From positions 62,001-126,000 of the forward strand of contig NZ_CANNDS010000001.1 of the NCBI RefSeq assembly GCF_947503415.1: a stretch of DNA of 64,000 nucleotides, in the 5' to 3' direction. The DNA is from an uncultured Tateyamaria sp. GTDB lineage: Bacteria > Pseudomonadota > Alphaproteobacteria > Rhodobacterales > Rhodobacteraceae. Positions 45,183 to 52,779 of this stretch are shown here, in pieces. Position 1 is the first letter of the stretch, and every line of letters begins with the position of its first letter. Made by a program: the position numbers and the translations under genes. The notes under the pieces were generated by a model. The model was not told the DNA's origin and searched no databases. It saw only the letters and a list, made by a program, of their open reading frames with translations.

Positions 45183-45761
45183 TTAAGCGGGTCGAACCAG
45201 ACCGCGTTCACCCACAAGATCCAGCAATCGTCCCGGAATATCCTGCGCTTTCAACACCGCGTCGGGGTGATCATGCAGCACAACACTTGACGGCATCGAC
45301 GAATACGCAGCCTCCCCCGGGGCCTGCACCAATGTGCATCCTCCCGCCTCGTGGATTGCCTGTGCGCCCAACGTGCCGTCATTCAGGTTTCCCGACAGAA
45401 CCACTGCCACCGTCCCGGCCCCGTAACTTTCGGCCGCACTGCGAAACAGCAAGTCCACCGACGGCTGAAAGCGCGCCGCATCGGACAGCCGCCCCAGACG
45501 CAGTACGCGCCCTTCAATCCGGGTGTGTTCCCCGCCGGGACAGACCGCGATCACACCGCGGTTCAGAGCCTGCCCATCGGTGGCCTTGCGCACCGGCAAC
45601 TTCACCTTGGTCGTCAGCACTTCGGTCAGCTTGCTCAATTCACCGCCATGAATGGCAACCACAACGGGCGCATCCAGATTGGGTGGCAGAACCTTCAGGA
45701 CATCGATCATCGGTTCGAGCCCACCGGCGGAGGCGCCTATGACGATAATACTCTCATTCAT
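45183..45761 (-). CDS. Stand-alone CheB-type methylesterase domain protein
   Basis: Protein of 192 residues, start at MNESIIVIGASAGGLEPM (45761). It equals the CheB catalytic domain alone: Ser in GASAGG (about 12), His in VVAIHGG (about 41) and Asp in VVLSGNLNDGTLG (about 133). CheB normally has an N-terminal receiver domain, absent here, and hydrolyses methylglutamate on chemoreceptors. No chemotaxis gene is nearby. Located 60 bases downstream of moeA on the same strand. Confidence 0.85.
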   Translation of the reverse strand: MNESIIVIGASAGGLEPMIDVLKVLPPNLDAPVVVAIHGGELSKLTEVLTTKVKLPVRKATDGQALNRGVIAVCPGGEHTRIEGRVLRLGRLSDAARFQPSVDLLFRSAAESYGAGTVAVVLSGNLNDGTLGAQAIHEAGGCTLVQAPGEAAYSSMPSSVVLHDHPDAVLKAQDIPGRLLDLVGERGLVRPA

Positions 45762-45821
45762 TTTGATCGGGCCCATTCTGGCTAACGTCGCCAAGCGGGA
45801 ATTCGCGCGGCAAAATGGGCA

Positions 45822-47066
45822 TTACGTGCCGAACCCGGCCCAGGGGATGAAGCGTACAAGATCGCCTTGTGTAATAGATATGGCGTGATCTGGCAAATCT
45901 ACCAGCCCCTCGGCCCAAGATAACCCACTGATCCGCCCTGATCCTTCCGAGGCAAAGACCTCGACCCGGCCATCGCGCATGCGGGCGCGCAGAAACTCCC
46001 GACGCCCCGCCTTCTTGGTTTTGGAAAAAGCTGCGGGCACCATGAACCCCTGCAGATCGGTCCAGTGTGCGCCTGCGAGTGTGGCCAGCGCCGGTGCGCC
46101 AAAGACCAGTGTGCAGACCATCGCAGCGACCGGATTGCCGGGCAGACCGAAGACCGGCGTGGCGTCCCACATGCCGAGCGCAAGGGGTCGTCCCGGTTTG
46201 ATCGCAATGCGCCAGAGCGCCATGGCCCCCGCCTCGTTCAACAGGGCCGACACGTGGTCGGCGTCCCCCGCCGAGGCACCTCCGCTGGTGAGGATCACGT
46301 CCGTTTTCAGTGCCGCATCATCGAACCGGGTGCGCAAGCTGTCGAGATTGTCTGGGACGTGGCCCAGATCGACAGGATCATGGCCCAGTTGTGTGATCAA
46401 CCCGTGCAGCATGGGCCGGTTCGCGTCGTAGATTTGCCCGGGTCCTGCGTCCTCACCGGGCTGTTTCAACTCATCCCCAGTCGACAAAATGCCGACGCGC
46501 AAGAGCTGCCGCACCGCCACCTCGGCGACGCCCACAGCAGAGAGCAGCGCAAGGTCCGCAGGCGTCAGCTTGCGGCCCGTGTGCGCGATCGCGTCACCCG
46601 TCTTCGCGTCCTCGCCTGCCTTGCGCGTGTTTGACCCTTGCTTGATGGGTCCTGTGAAGTGGATCGCCCCGTCTTTGACCGTCACATCCTCTTGCAGGAT
46701 CACGGTGTCGACGCCGTCGGGGAGGGCTGCACCGGTGAGAATGCGGATGGCTGTCCCCGCGGGGACACTTGTGTCGGGGATGGCACCGGCTGGCATATGT
46801 TGTGCGACCAGCGGGATATGGTGGTCCCCCTCCCCACGCCCGTTAAGGAAACCGTAACCATCTACGGCCGTATTTGGCAGTGGTGGGTGCGCGCGCGGGG
46901 CAGTGATGTCGGTGGCGAGGATGCGGCCCAAGGCCTCTGCGACAGATATCGTTTCTGTCCCTACGACGCAGGACAGGCGAGTGCGGAGGTCGGCCAAAGC
47001 CTCGTCCACAGGGGTCCAGTGGACACCGGGCGGCAGGGCAAAGCAGTCGTTCTTAAGCGGCGGCAT
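45822..47066 (-). CDS. moeA: Molybdopterin molybdenumtransferase MoeA
   Basis: Enzyme of 414 residues inserting molybdate into adenylated molybdopterin. Start MPPLKNDCFALPPGVHWTPVDEALA. Conserved motifs: LPNTAVDGYGF near residue 60, DTVILQEDVTV, GILSTGDEL, YDANRPML and TSGGASAGDADHV (about 250) with GLPGNPVAAMV (about 300). It overlaps the upstream gene by 14 bases and is the last gene of the molybdenum-cofactor operon. Confidence 0.95.
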   Translation of the reverse strand: MPPLKNDCFALPPGVHWTPVDEALADLRTRLSCVVGTETISVAEALGRILATDITAPRAHPPLPNTAVDGYGFLNGRGEGDHHIPLVAQHMPAGAIPDTSVPAGTAIRILTGAALPDGVDTVILQEDVTVKDGAIHFTGPIKQGSNTRKAGEDAKTGDAIAHTGRKLTPADLALLSAVGVAEVAVRQLLRVGILSTGDELKQPGEDAGPGQIYDANRPMLHGLITQLGHDPVDLGHVPDNLDSLRTRFDDAALKTDVILTSGGASAGDADHVSALLNEAGAMALWRIAIKPGRPLALGMWDATPVFGLPGNPVAAMVCTLVFGAPALATLAGAHWTDLQGFMVPAAFSKTKKAGRREFLRARMRDGRVEVFASEGSGRISGLSWAEGLVDLPDHAISITQGDLVRFIPWAGFGT

Positions 47067-47928
47067 GTGTGTCCTCAGCAAACGAGACAAGTTGCGCATT
47101 GTGACCAGCGCCGAGGATCCACGCCTCTTCGCGCGCTTCGTCGGGCAGGTCGGTCATCCAATCGTGCAACGTTGCGGCAGGCAGGCGCGACAGGGCTGTG
47201 GCGAGGAGGCGGACCTGCACGGCGTCGCGAATGTCGCCCGCCTGAAGCGCCTTGACGGCGGGTTCGATCAGGCCGGGCCAGATCTCGGCAAGGACGGTCG
47301 GCGCAGTGGTCCAGTCTTCGAATGGCCAGACGGCCACGCCGGGGCGCGCGCGCAGACGGTTGAGCGTGGGCAGGCCCATGAGGATTTGACCACCGACGGT
47401 TGGCGGGAAGGCCAGCTGAAAGCAGCTTGAGGCGGCCTTGGCCGCATGATCGCAGGCGCGGCGTTCGGGGATAGTGTCGTAGCTGATCCCGGCCTTGCGG
47501 TACGGCACGCCGGGCCAATCGGTTTGGTTCGGTTTGCCCCAGAACGGGCCGGGTCCGTCGAAGTGTCCGTTCATCTCTTCGGCGACGGCGTAGCGGTTGT
47601 TTGTCCCGTCGGGCGCGTCGGTGATGCGCGCGCTGATCCAGTCCCAAAGGGCGAAGGGATCGTCGTGGCCAGTGATGTGCTTCGCGAGGCCCTTTGGGTA
47701 GCCGAAGGGGAAATCGAAACTGGCGAGGAGGCGGCGACCTGCGGCTTGCTCTGCGTCGATGAGGGCGGCGATTTGCGTCTCGGCCTCTTGCCGGGAACGG
47801 CAGTAAATCGGGTCCTGAGCCGCCCCGTTTCGTGCAATGCCAAGCCAGATCGCATCTTTGCTGGGCCGTGCGGGGCGGCGTTTGCCTGCAGACCAATCGG
47901 CCACCAGTATCGTGTCGAAGCCAGTCAA
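47053..47928 (-). CDS. Uncharacterised protein of the molybdenum-cofactor operon
   Basis: Protein of 291 residues, no signal or membrane helix. Acidic residues in strand-like settings are visible: VADWSAGK (Asp about 11), LASFDFPFGYPKG (Asp about 72) and VAVWPFEDW (Glu about 205), spaced as in RNase H-fold/DUF429-like proteins; this comparison is only my pattern reading. It overlaps mobB upstream by four bases and moeA downstream by 14, so it belongs to the operon. The neighbours suggest a link to molybdenum cofactor, but no function can be assigned. Confidence 0.7.
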   Translation of the reverse strand: MTGFDTILVADWSAGKRRPARPSKDAIWLGIARNGAAQDPIYCRSRQEAETQIAALIDAEQAAGRRLLASFDFPFGYPKGLAKHITGHDDPFALWDWISARITDAPDGTNNRYAVAEEMNGHFDGPGPFWGKPNQTDWPGVPYRKAGISYDTIPERRACDHAAKAASSCFQLAFPPTVGGQILMGLPTLNRLRARPGVAVWPFEDWTTAPTVLAEIWPGLIEPAVKALQAGDIRDAVQVRLLATALSRLPAATLHDWMTDLPDEAREEAWILGAGHNAQLVSFAEDTHAAA

Positions 47929-48416
47929 AGCCCAACCTCTGACAGGATGAAATCGGCGATGGATTTGGTGTCGTTCAGGTCAAAGACGGGGCGGTCCATG
48001 GTCATGGGTGTATCGCTGGCGATGGCGCGGATGGTGGGGTCGTCAGGCGCGATGAGGGGGTTGCCGGTTTCGGCCCTGTGCGCTTCGACCTTGGGGTGCG
48101 CGTCGCGTTTGTACCCTTCGACCAGCACCAGATCGACAGGGCTGAGGCGTTGCAGGAGGTCTTCGAGTGTGGGTTCGTCCTGTTCCCGCAACTCCTGCAT
48201 CAAGGCCACGCGATTGCGGGAGGCCAGCAGCACTTCGGAGGCACCGGCGATGCGGTGGCGATAGCTGTCCTTGCCGGGGTGGTCCACATCGAAGGTGTGG
48301 TGGGCGTGTTTGACGGTGGACACGGTGTGGCCGCGCCCGGTGATTTCGGTGACAAGCCGCTCCATCAGGCCGGTCTTGCCCGCGTTTTTCCAGCCGACGA
48401 CACCGTAAATCTTCAT
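47925..48416 (-). CDS. mobB: Molybdopterin-guanine dinucleotide biosynthesis protein MobB
   Basis: GTP-binding accessory protein of 163 residues. P-loop GWKNAGKT at residues 8-15, then TVKHAHHTFDVDHPGKDSYRHR (read in two parts) and LVLVEGYKRDAHPKVE, typical of MobB. It supports MobA in MGD formation. ATGA overlaps on both sides. Confidence 0.94.
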   Translation of the reverse strand: MKIYGVVGWKNAGKTGLMERLVTEITGRGHTVSTVKHAHHTFDVDHPGKDSYRHRIAGASEVLLASRNRVALMQELREQDEPTLEDLLQRLSPVDLVLVEGYKRDAHPKVEAHRAETGNPLIAPDDPTIRAIASDTPMTMDRPVFDLNDTKSIADFILSEVGL

Positions 48417-49015
48417 GCCATGTCCTTTGCGGTGTTGAGGTCGTCGGGGGTGTTCACGTTGAAAAACGCCACCTCATCCGGGAAGAGGGCCGTGCGTCCA
48501 TCGTGTTTGTCTGTCCACAGCACCACCTTGCGCAAACCGTCTTGCAAGGCCGTGCACAGGTCGTCGCGCAGGGCGACGGGCCAGAGGCCAAAGGTGGGGT
48601 GGCGCGCTTGACCGCGCTTGGGGTCGGGCGTGGCAGCGAGGGCCAGCGGGTGGTCCATGCCTTCGGTTGCAAGCTGCAGGCGCGGGACCAGATCACAGGG
48701 GAAGAACGGTGTGTCGGCGGCGGCGGTGACGACAGTGTCTGCGCCCTGCTCTGCGGCCCAGTCGAGCCCTGCCAGCACGCCCGCGAGGGGGCCTGCGAAG
48801 CCGTCGATGCTGTCAGCGATCACGGGCAGGTTCAGGTCGGCAAAGCGGGTCGGGTCGCCATTGGCATTGAGCGCGAGGCCAGCCACTTGAGGCGACAGCC
48901 GGTCGATCACGTGGTCGATCAGCCGCTTGTCGCCTGCGCGCAGCAGGCCCTTGTCGCCGCCGCCCATGCGCGTGGCCTGCCCGCCCGCGAGGATCACGCC
49001 GAGAGGTGGGGTCAT
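48413..49015 (-). CDS. mobA: Molybdenum cofactor guanylyltransferase MobA
   Basis: Nucleotidyltransferase of 200 residues attaching GMP to molybdopterin. N-terminal VILAGGQATRMGGGDKGLL is the GTP-binding signature; VVTAAADTPFFPCDLV carries the metal-binding Asp; HPTFGLWPV and FFNVNTPDDL are also family marks. Overlaps mobB and the deaminase-like gene by four bases each. Confidence 0.95.
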   Translation of the reverse strand: MTPPLGVILAGGQATRMGGGDKGLLRAGDKRLIDHVIDRLSPQVAGLALNANGDPTRFADLNLPVIADSIDGFAGPLAGVLAGLDWAAEQGADTVVTAAADTPFFPCDLVPRLQLATEGMDHPLALAATPDPKRGQARHPTFGLWPVALRDDLCTALQDGLRKVVLWTDKHDGRTALFPDEVAFFNVNTPDDLNTAKDMA

Positions 49016-49419
49016 GGCTTGCGCTGGTCCTGTTTGTAGGGGGCGGGCACCAGGGTGCTCATTGGGACGGTGACGTAACCGCCATCGGTGTCATCGGGGA
49101 TCGCGACGCTGGCCTGTCTGGCATAGTCGAGCATCAATTCGCGGCACGGACCGCATGGCGGGATCACCGCGCCGTGCCGATTGACGGCAGCGCAAAAGAC
49201 AACCGGATCGTCCGGGTCGTGGGTCATCGCCATGCCAAGCGCCACGGGTTCGGCGCACACGCTGGCGCGGGGCAGGATGCTGTCGAGATTCATGCCGATG
49301 TGTTGGCGACCCCGGCGTGTCAACACAACGGCGGCCACGGAATGCCAGTCGGGCCGCATTTGCCGCGCGATCAGGGCGCGGGCCGCTTCGACCGCGTCGG
49401 CGAAGGGTGTTGCGTCCAT
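49012..49419 (-). CDS. Cytidine deaminase-fold protein in the Moco operon
   Basis: Protein of 135 residues with zinc-site motifs of the cytidine deaminase family: VCAEPVALGMA (Cys-Ala-Glu, about 54-64) and IPPCGPCRELMLDY (two Cys, about 87-93). The catalytic Glu is present, so it could be an active nucleoside deaminase. ATG shares a base with the fdhD stop (TAATG). Context with fdhD and mobA is unusual for a pyrimidine salvage enzyme. Confidence 0.82.
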   Translation of the reverse strand: MDATPFADAVEAARALIARQMRPDWHSVAAVVLTRRGRQHIGMNLDSILPRASVCAEPVALGMAMTHDPDDPVVFCAAVNRHGAVIPPCGPCRELMLDYARQASVAIPDDTDGGYVTVPMSTLVPAPYKQDQRKP

Positions 49420-50306
49420 TATGCAGCCCCCTTGCGCCCGCTTTTGCGCGGCTCGTCGGTGATGCTGGTGGGGTCGGTGTCGCGGATCAGGCGGTCTTCT
49501 CCGCTGAGGCAGACGAAGCGTTGGCCGCGCATGCGTCCAATCAGCGTCAGGCCGACTTCACGTGCGATTTCGACGCCCCATGCGGTGAAGCCGGAGCGGG
49601 AGGCGAGGACGGGGATGCCCATGAGCGCCGTTTTGATCACCATTTCGGAGGTAAGGCGGCCGGTGGTGTAGAGGATTTTGTCTGCGGGGTCGCTGCCCGA
49701 TTGCAGCATCCAGCCTGCCACCTTGTCGACGGCGTTGTGGCGGCCCACGTCCTCCATGTAGACCAGTGGTTGGTCGCGGTGGCAGAGCACGGTGCCGTGG
49801 ATCGCCCCCGCTTCGAGGTAGAGCGACGGGGTGCGGTTGATCGTGGCGCTGAGGGTGTAGAGCCATGAGGTGCGGACTTGCGCTTTGGGCAGTTGGGTGT
49901 CCTCCAGCCCCTCCATCATGTCGCCAAACACCGTGCCAACCGCGCAGCCGCTGGTGCGTGTCTTTTTCTTCAGCTTGTCTTCGTGGTTGGTGGGGTTGGC
50001 GGTGCGCACGACGACAGTTTCCAGTTCCTCGTCATAGTCCACCCGCGTGACCGTATCGGTATCCGTCAGCATGCGCTGATTGCGCAGGAAGCCAAGCGCC
50101 AGGTAATCGGGGTAGTCCCCGATGGTCATTGCCGTCACAATTTCCTGTGAATTCAGGTAGATGGTGAGGGGGCGTTCCTCGACCACCGATATCTCGGTTT
50201 CGGCCCCGGTGTGGTCATGGCCCGTCACCGCGCGGGTCAGGCGCGCTGCCTGCGGATCGGGCGCAATGATGTATCCGTTCGTGTTGGTGTCACGTGCCAA
50301 TTGCAT
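49419..50306 (-). CDS. fdhD: Formate dehydrogenase accessory sulfurtransferase FdhD
   Basis: Protein of 295 residues that passes sulfur from a cysteine desulfurase to the Mo-bisMGD cofactor of formate dehydrogenase. Features: EERPLTIYLN near residue 43, ALGFLRNQRML, the loop RTSGCAVGT (about 119-127) with a single Cys where E. coli has a C-x2-C pair, EDVGRHNAVDKVAGW and ASRSGFTAWGVEIA. First gene of the operon. The absence of the second Cys is common to this branch, by recollection. Confidence 0.93.
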   Translation of the reverse strand: MQLARDTNTNGYIIAPDPQAARLTRAVTGHDHTGAETEISVVEERPLTIYLNSQEIVTAMTIGDYPDYLALGFLRNQRMLTDTDTVTRVDYDEELETVVVRTANPTNHEDKLKKKTRTSGCAVGTVFGDMMEGLEDTQLPKAQVRTSWLYTLSATINRTPSLYLEAGAIHGTVLCHRDQPLVYMEDVGRHNAVDKVAGWMLQSGSDPADKILYTTGRLTSEMVIKTALMGIPVLASRSGFTAWGVEIAREVGLTLIGRMRGQRFVCLSGEDRLIRDTDPTSITDEPRKSGRKGAA

Positions 50307-50354
50307 CCCCCCTGCGCTGGCGTTACCCCTTGGGTACTAGTCTAAGGCCCCCTC

Positions 50355-51065
50355 ATGCCCATCACCACCACCAAATCCGCTTTTTGGGCGGGTGTGCGCG
50401 ACGGCGCGCCCTTTATTCTGGTTGCAGGCCCCTTTGCGCTGCTCTTTGGCGTGCTGGCGACGGAGGCCGGGCTGAACGTGTTCGAGGTGATGACCTTTTC
50501 GCTGGTTGTGATTGCGGGGGCGGCGCAGTTCACGGCCTTGCAGGTGCTGGAGAATGATGCACCCACAGTGGTGGTCATACTGTCGGCGCTGGCGGTGAAC
50601 CTGCGGGTGGCGATGTATTCGGCAGCCCTGACGCCGTACCTGGGCAAGGCCCCTTTGTGGCAACGGGTGTTCGCGGCGTATTTGCTGGTCGATCAAAGCT
50701 ATGCCCTGAGCCATGCCAAGTTCGAGGCGGCCCCGGAACTGTCTGTGCCGCAGCGGATGGCCTACTATTTCGGCACATGCCTGCTGGTGATGATTTTCTG
50801 GTTCGGGATGAGCTATCTGGGCGCGGCCCTTGGCACGCAGTTGCCGCAGGATCTGCCGCTTGATTTCGCGCTGCCCATCGCGTTTCTGTCGATGGTCGCG
50901 CCGATGGTGCGGACCTTGCCGCACCTGATAGCGGCAGTGGTGGCTGTGGTCGTGGGGCTGCTCGCCGTGTCCGTGCCCTATTCGCTTGGCCTGATCATCG
51001 CAGGGTCGGCGGGCATGATGGCAGGCGCGCAGGCGGAGCTGATGCTGAAGGGACGCGGCGCATGA
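50355..51065 (+). CDS. azlC: AzlC family branched-chain amino-acid exporter, large subunit
   Basis: Membrane protein of 236 residues with about six hydrophobic segments. FWAGVRDGAPFILVAGPFALLFGV at the N-terminus (in part) and GAAQFTALQVL, NLRVAMYSAALTPYLG are AzlC signatures. Forms an exporter with AzlD, which begins in its stop codon (ATGA). Divergent from fdhD. Confidence 0.92.
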   Translation: MPITTTKSAFWAGVRDGAPFILVAGPFALLFGVLATEAGLNVFEVMTFSLVVIAGAAQFTALQVLENDAPTVVVILSALAVNLRVAMYSAALTPYLGKAPLWQRVFAAYLLVDQSYALSHAKFEAAPELSVPQRMAYYFGTCLLVMIFWFGMSYLGAALGTQLPQDLPLDFALPIAFLSMVAPMVRTLPHLIAAVVAVVVGLLAVSVPYSLGLIIAGSAGMMAGAQAELMLKGRGA

Positions 51066-51382
51066 TCGACAGTGCAACCTTGTGGACGGTGATCATCGGC
51101 CTGGGCGTGGGCAGCTTCCTGCTGCGATTTACCTTTCTTGGCTTTGTGGGTGACAGGCCCCTACCCCCGTGGCTGCTGCGCCACCTGCGATATACCGCCG
51201 TGGCGATCCTGCCTGCGCTGGTGGCACCGCTTGTGGTCTATTCGGGCGAGAACGGCAGCACGGACATCAGCCGTGTTCTGGCGGCGGTTGCGACGATGGG
51301 CGTGGGGATGTGGACGCGCAATGTCTTTGCGGCGATCGGAGCGGGGGCAGCGACCCTCTTCGTGATGGTCTATCTGCTGTAA
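51062..51382 (+). CDS. azlD: AzlD family exporter subunit
   Basis: Small membrane protein of 106 residues with four hydrophobic helices, for example LWTVIIGLGVGSFLLRFTF and AVAILPALVAPLVVY. Family partner of AzlC, always encoded directly after it. A hairpin at 51404-51420 follows. Confidence 0.9.
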   Translation: MIDSATLWTVIIGLGVGSFLLRFTFLGFVGDRPLPPWLLRHLRYTAVAILPALVAPLVVYSGENGSTDISRVLAAVATMGVGMWTRNVFAAIGAGAATLFVMVYLL

Positions 51383-51403
51383 ACGGGACGGTGGGCGGGG
51401 CGT

Positions 51404-51420
51404 CTTTGGCAAGGCCAAAG
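51404..51420. terminator. Hairpin between convergent azlD and lipoprotein genes
   Basis: CTTTGGC (51404-51410) and GCCAAAG (51414-51420) form a seven-base stem with an AAG loop; GGACG/CGTCC outside can lengthen it. No T-run on either side, so efficiency is doubtful. Confidence 0.4.
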
Positions 51421-51434
51421 AGCGTCCGATCCCG

Positions 51435-52040
51435 TCACTCCGCGATCACGAGGTTTTCGATACCGTCGACGATAGTGCCCTCGTCATCCTCGAAATACTT
51501 CTCTTCCACGACGCCGGGATAGGAGGCCATCTGCTCCATCAGGTTGGTGGGGAAAAAGGTTGTCTTGATTCCTTCGAACCCGGGCACCTGCTGCATCAGG
51601 GCCGTGTTCGCATTGGTGCAGAACGCACGGGCCACCGCGCCGTTCTGTTCTGCCAGTCGGAGCGCGATCTCGGCCTGCTCGGGTGTGACTTCCACTGTCT
51701 GGCTGACAACGTGATAGGTGCTGCGCGCATGCGCACTTTTATAACCCTTCAGAACCGCCGGAGAGATGCCGTAGAGTACATCCTCCTGTTCCGGCACACG
51801 GTCATTCACAAAGGACCCCGCAGGGTCAAAGATCACCCGCTGGCTGCCATTGATCATCAAGGCGGAATGCCCGCCTGAGCCATCGCGGTTGCTGACCATG
51901 GTCAGAACCGTAAGCGTTGCGGGTCCCGGGGCGCGATAGGCGACCGCCTCCACGCGCTCATTCGAGGCATAGGACACGGTCGGCGGTTGGGCACATCCCG
52001 CAAGCACTGCGCAACACGCGAGGGCCGCAATCAAACGCAT
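51435..52040 (-). CDS. Lipoprotein with possible permuted papain-like fold
   Basis: Lipoprotein of 201 residues; lipobox L-A-G-C with Cys16. The mature part has GGHSALMINGSQRVIFDPAGSF (a His followed by a strand and DPAG) around residues 56-77 and AFCTNANTALMQQVPGF (Cys then helix) around 142-158. His before Cys is the order of permuted NlpC/P60-type (YiiX/YaeF) proteins, so a thiol hydrolase is possible; this is inference. Convergent to azlD. Confidence 0.65.
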   Translation of the reverse strand: MRLIAALACCAVLAGCAQPPTVSYASNERVEAVAYRAPGPATLTVLTMVSNRDGSGGHSALMINGSQRVIFDPAGSFVNDRVPEQEDVLYGISPAVLKGYKSAHARSTYHVVSQTVEVTPEQAEIALRLAEQNGAVARAFCTNANTALMQQVPGFEGIKTTFFPTNLMEQMASYPGVVEEKYFEDDEGTIVDGIENLVIAE

Positions 52041-52080
52041 ACCCGAACTCCCCTACCAACCCGAAGGCTGCAAAACCGAC

Positions 52081-52215
52081 TTATGAAATAAAGATCGCCA
52101 TGCCGACGAGAAGGACGAGGATCACGATCACCGACCATGTGACCCAAGACATGAACCCGTCAAAGGTCTTCTCCTGCGATTCGGTATTCATCTCGCCCAC
52201 TTTGTGTTCTGCCAT
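52081..52215 (-). CDS. aa3-type cytochrome c oxidase subunit IV
   Basis: Microprotein of 44 residues: MAEHKVGEMNTESQEKTF, then FMSWVTWSVIVILVLLVG as the single membrane helix. This matches the small bacterial aa3-type oxidase subunit IV known from Rhodobacter and Paracoccus. A GGAAGGGA ribosome site precedes the ATG at 52215. It is encoded away from the main oxidase genes, which is usual in this group. Role in oxidase assembly or stability is not clear. Confidence 0.88.
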   Translation of the reverse strand: MAEHKVGEMNTESQEKTFDGFMSWVTWSVIVILVLLVGMAIFIS

Positions 52216-52298
52216 GGTCCGGGTCCCTTCCGTATCAGCTTGGGCCGCGCTTTAGCGCATCCCTTTCGGTCTGTCACTGCGTCTTTGCGGCACAATGA

Positions 52299-52769
52299 TC
52301 ACTCTTCTTCGAGGTCGCGGGCCAGTTGGAAGCCGATCCGCCTTGGTTCGGCCTGTTCCACCGCCTTGGGCAAGGCCCGCAGCATGACATTCAATTGGCT
52401 GACATGCTGGATCAGTTGCGTTTTGGACCCTGTCGGATCGGACCCGTAGAACGTCACCACATCGGGCGGGAAATATCCCATCCCCTCGATCCGCAGCACG
52501 CCTGCATCGCCGCCCGTGAACCCCATCGCCATCTCGTGTTCGTTATCAAGGCTTTCCTCGAAATTTTTGAGGTACATGATGATCCGCTCATAGGCCCATT
52601 GCGCCGGGCTTTTCTGTTCGGTTGGCGTTTTGCTGACGCCCTTGGGCACCGGTTGGTCGGCCGCATTGCGCGCGTCCGGGTCGCAATGCACCTCATGGGC
52701 CCGTGGCAGGGCGTCCGCCTCGGCCGCTTCGGCCGACGTGCTGATCTGGTCGGTGATCTTGTCGCTCAT
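52299..52769 (-). CDS. DUF6173-like protein
   Basis: Protein of 156 residues from ATG 52769. A disordered, charged N-terminus (about 1-50) precedes a conserved-looking domain with PAQWAYERIIMYLKNFEESL, MGFTGGDAGVLRIEGMGYF and QLIQHVSQLNVMLRALPKAV. I recall this as DUF6173. No membrane helix or catalytic motif seen. Located ten bases after the MBL-fold gene on the same strand and probably in its operon. Confidence 0.7.
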   Translation of the reverse strand: MSDKITDQISTSAEAAEADALPRAHEVHCDPDARNAADQPVPKGVSKTPTEQKSPAQWAYERIIMYLKNFEESLDNEHEMAMGFTGGDAGVLRIEGMGYFPPDVVTFYGSDPTGSKTQLIQHVSQLNVMLRALPKAVEQAEPRRIGFQLARDLEEE

Positions 52770-52779
52770 AGTGTCGCCC

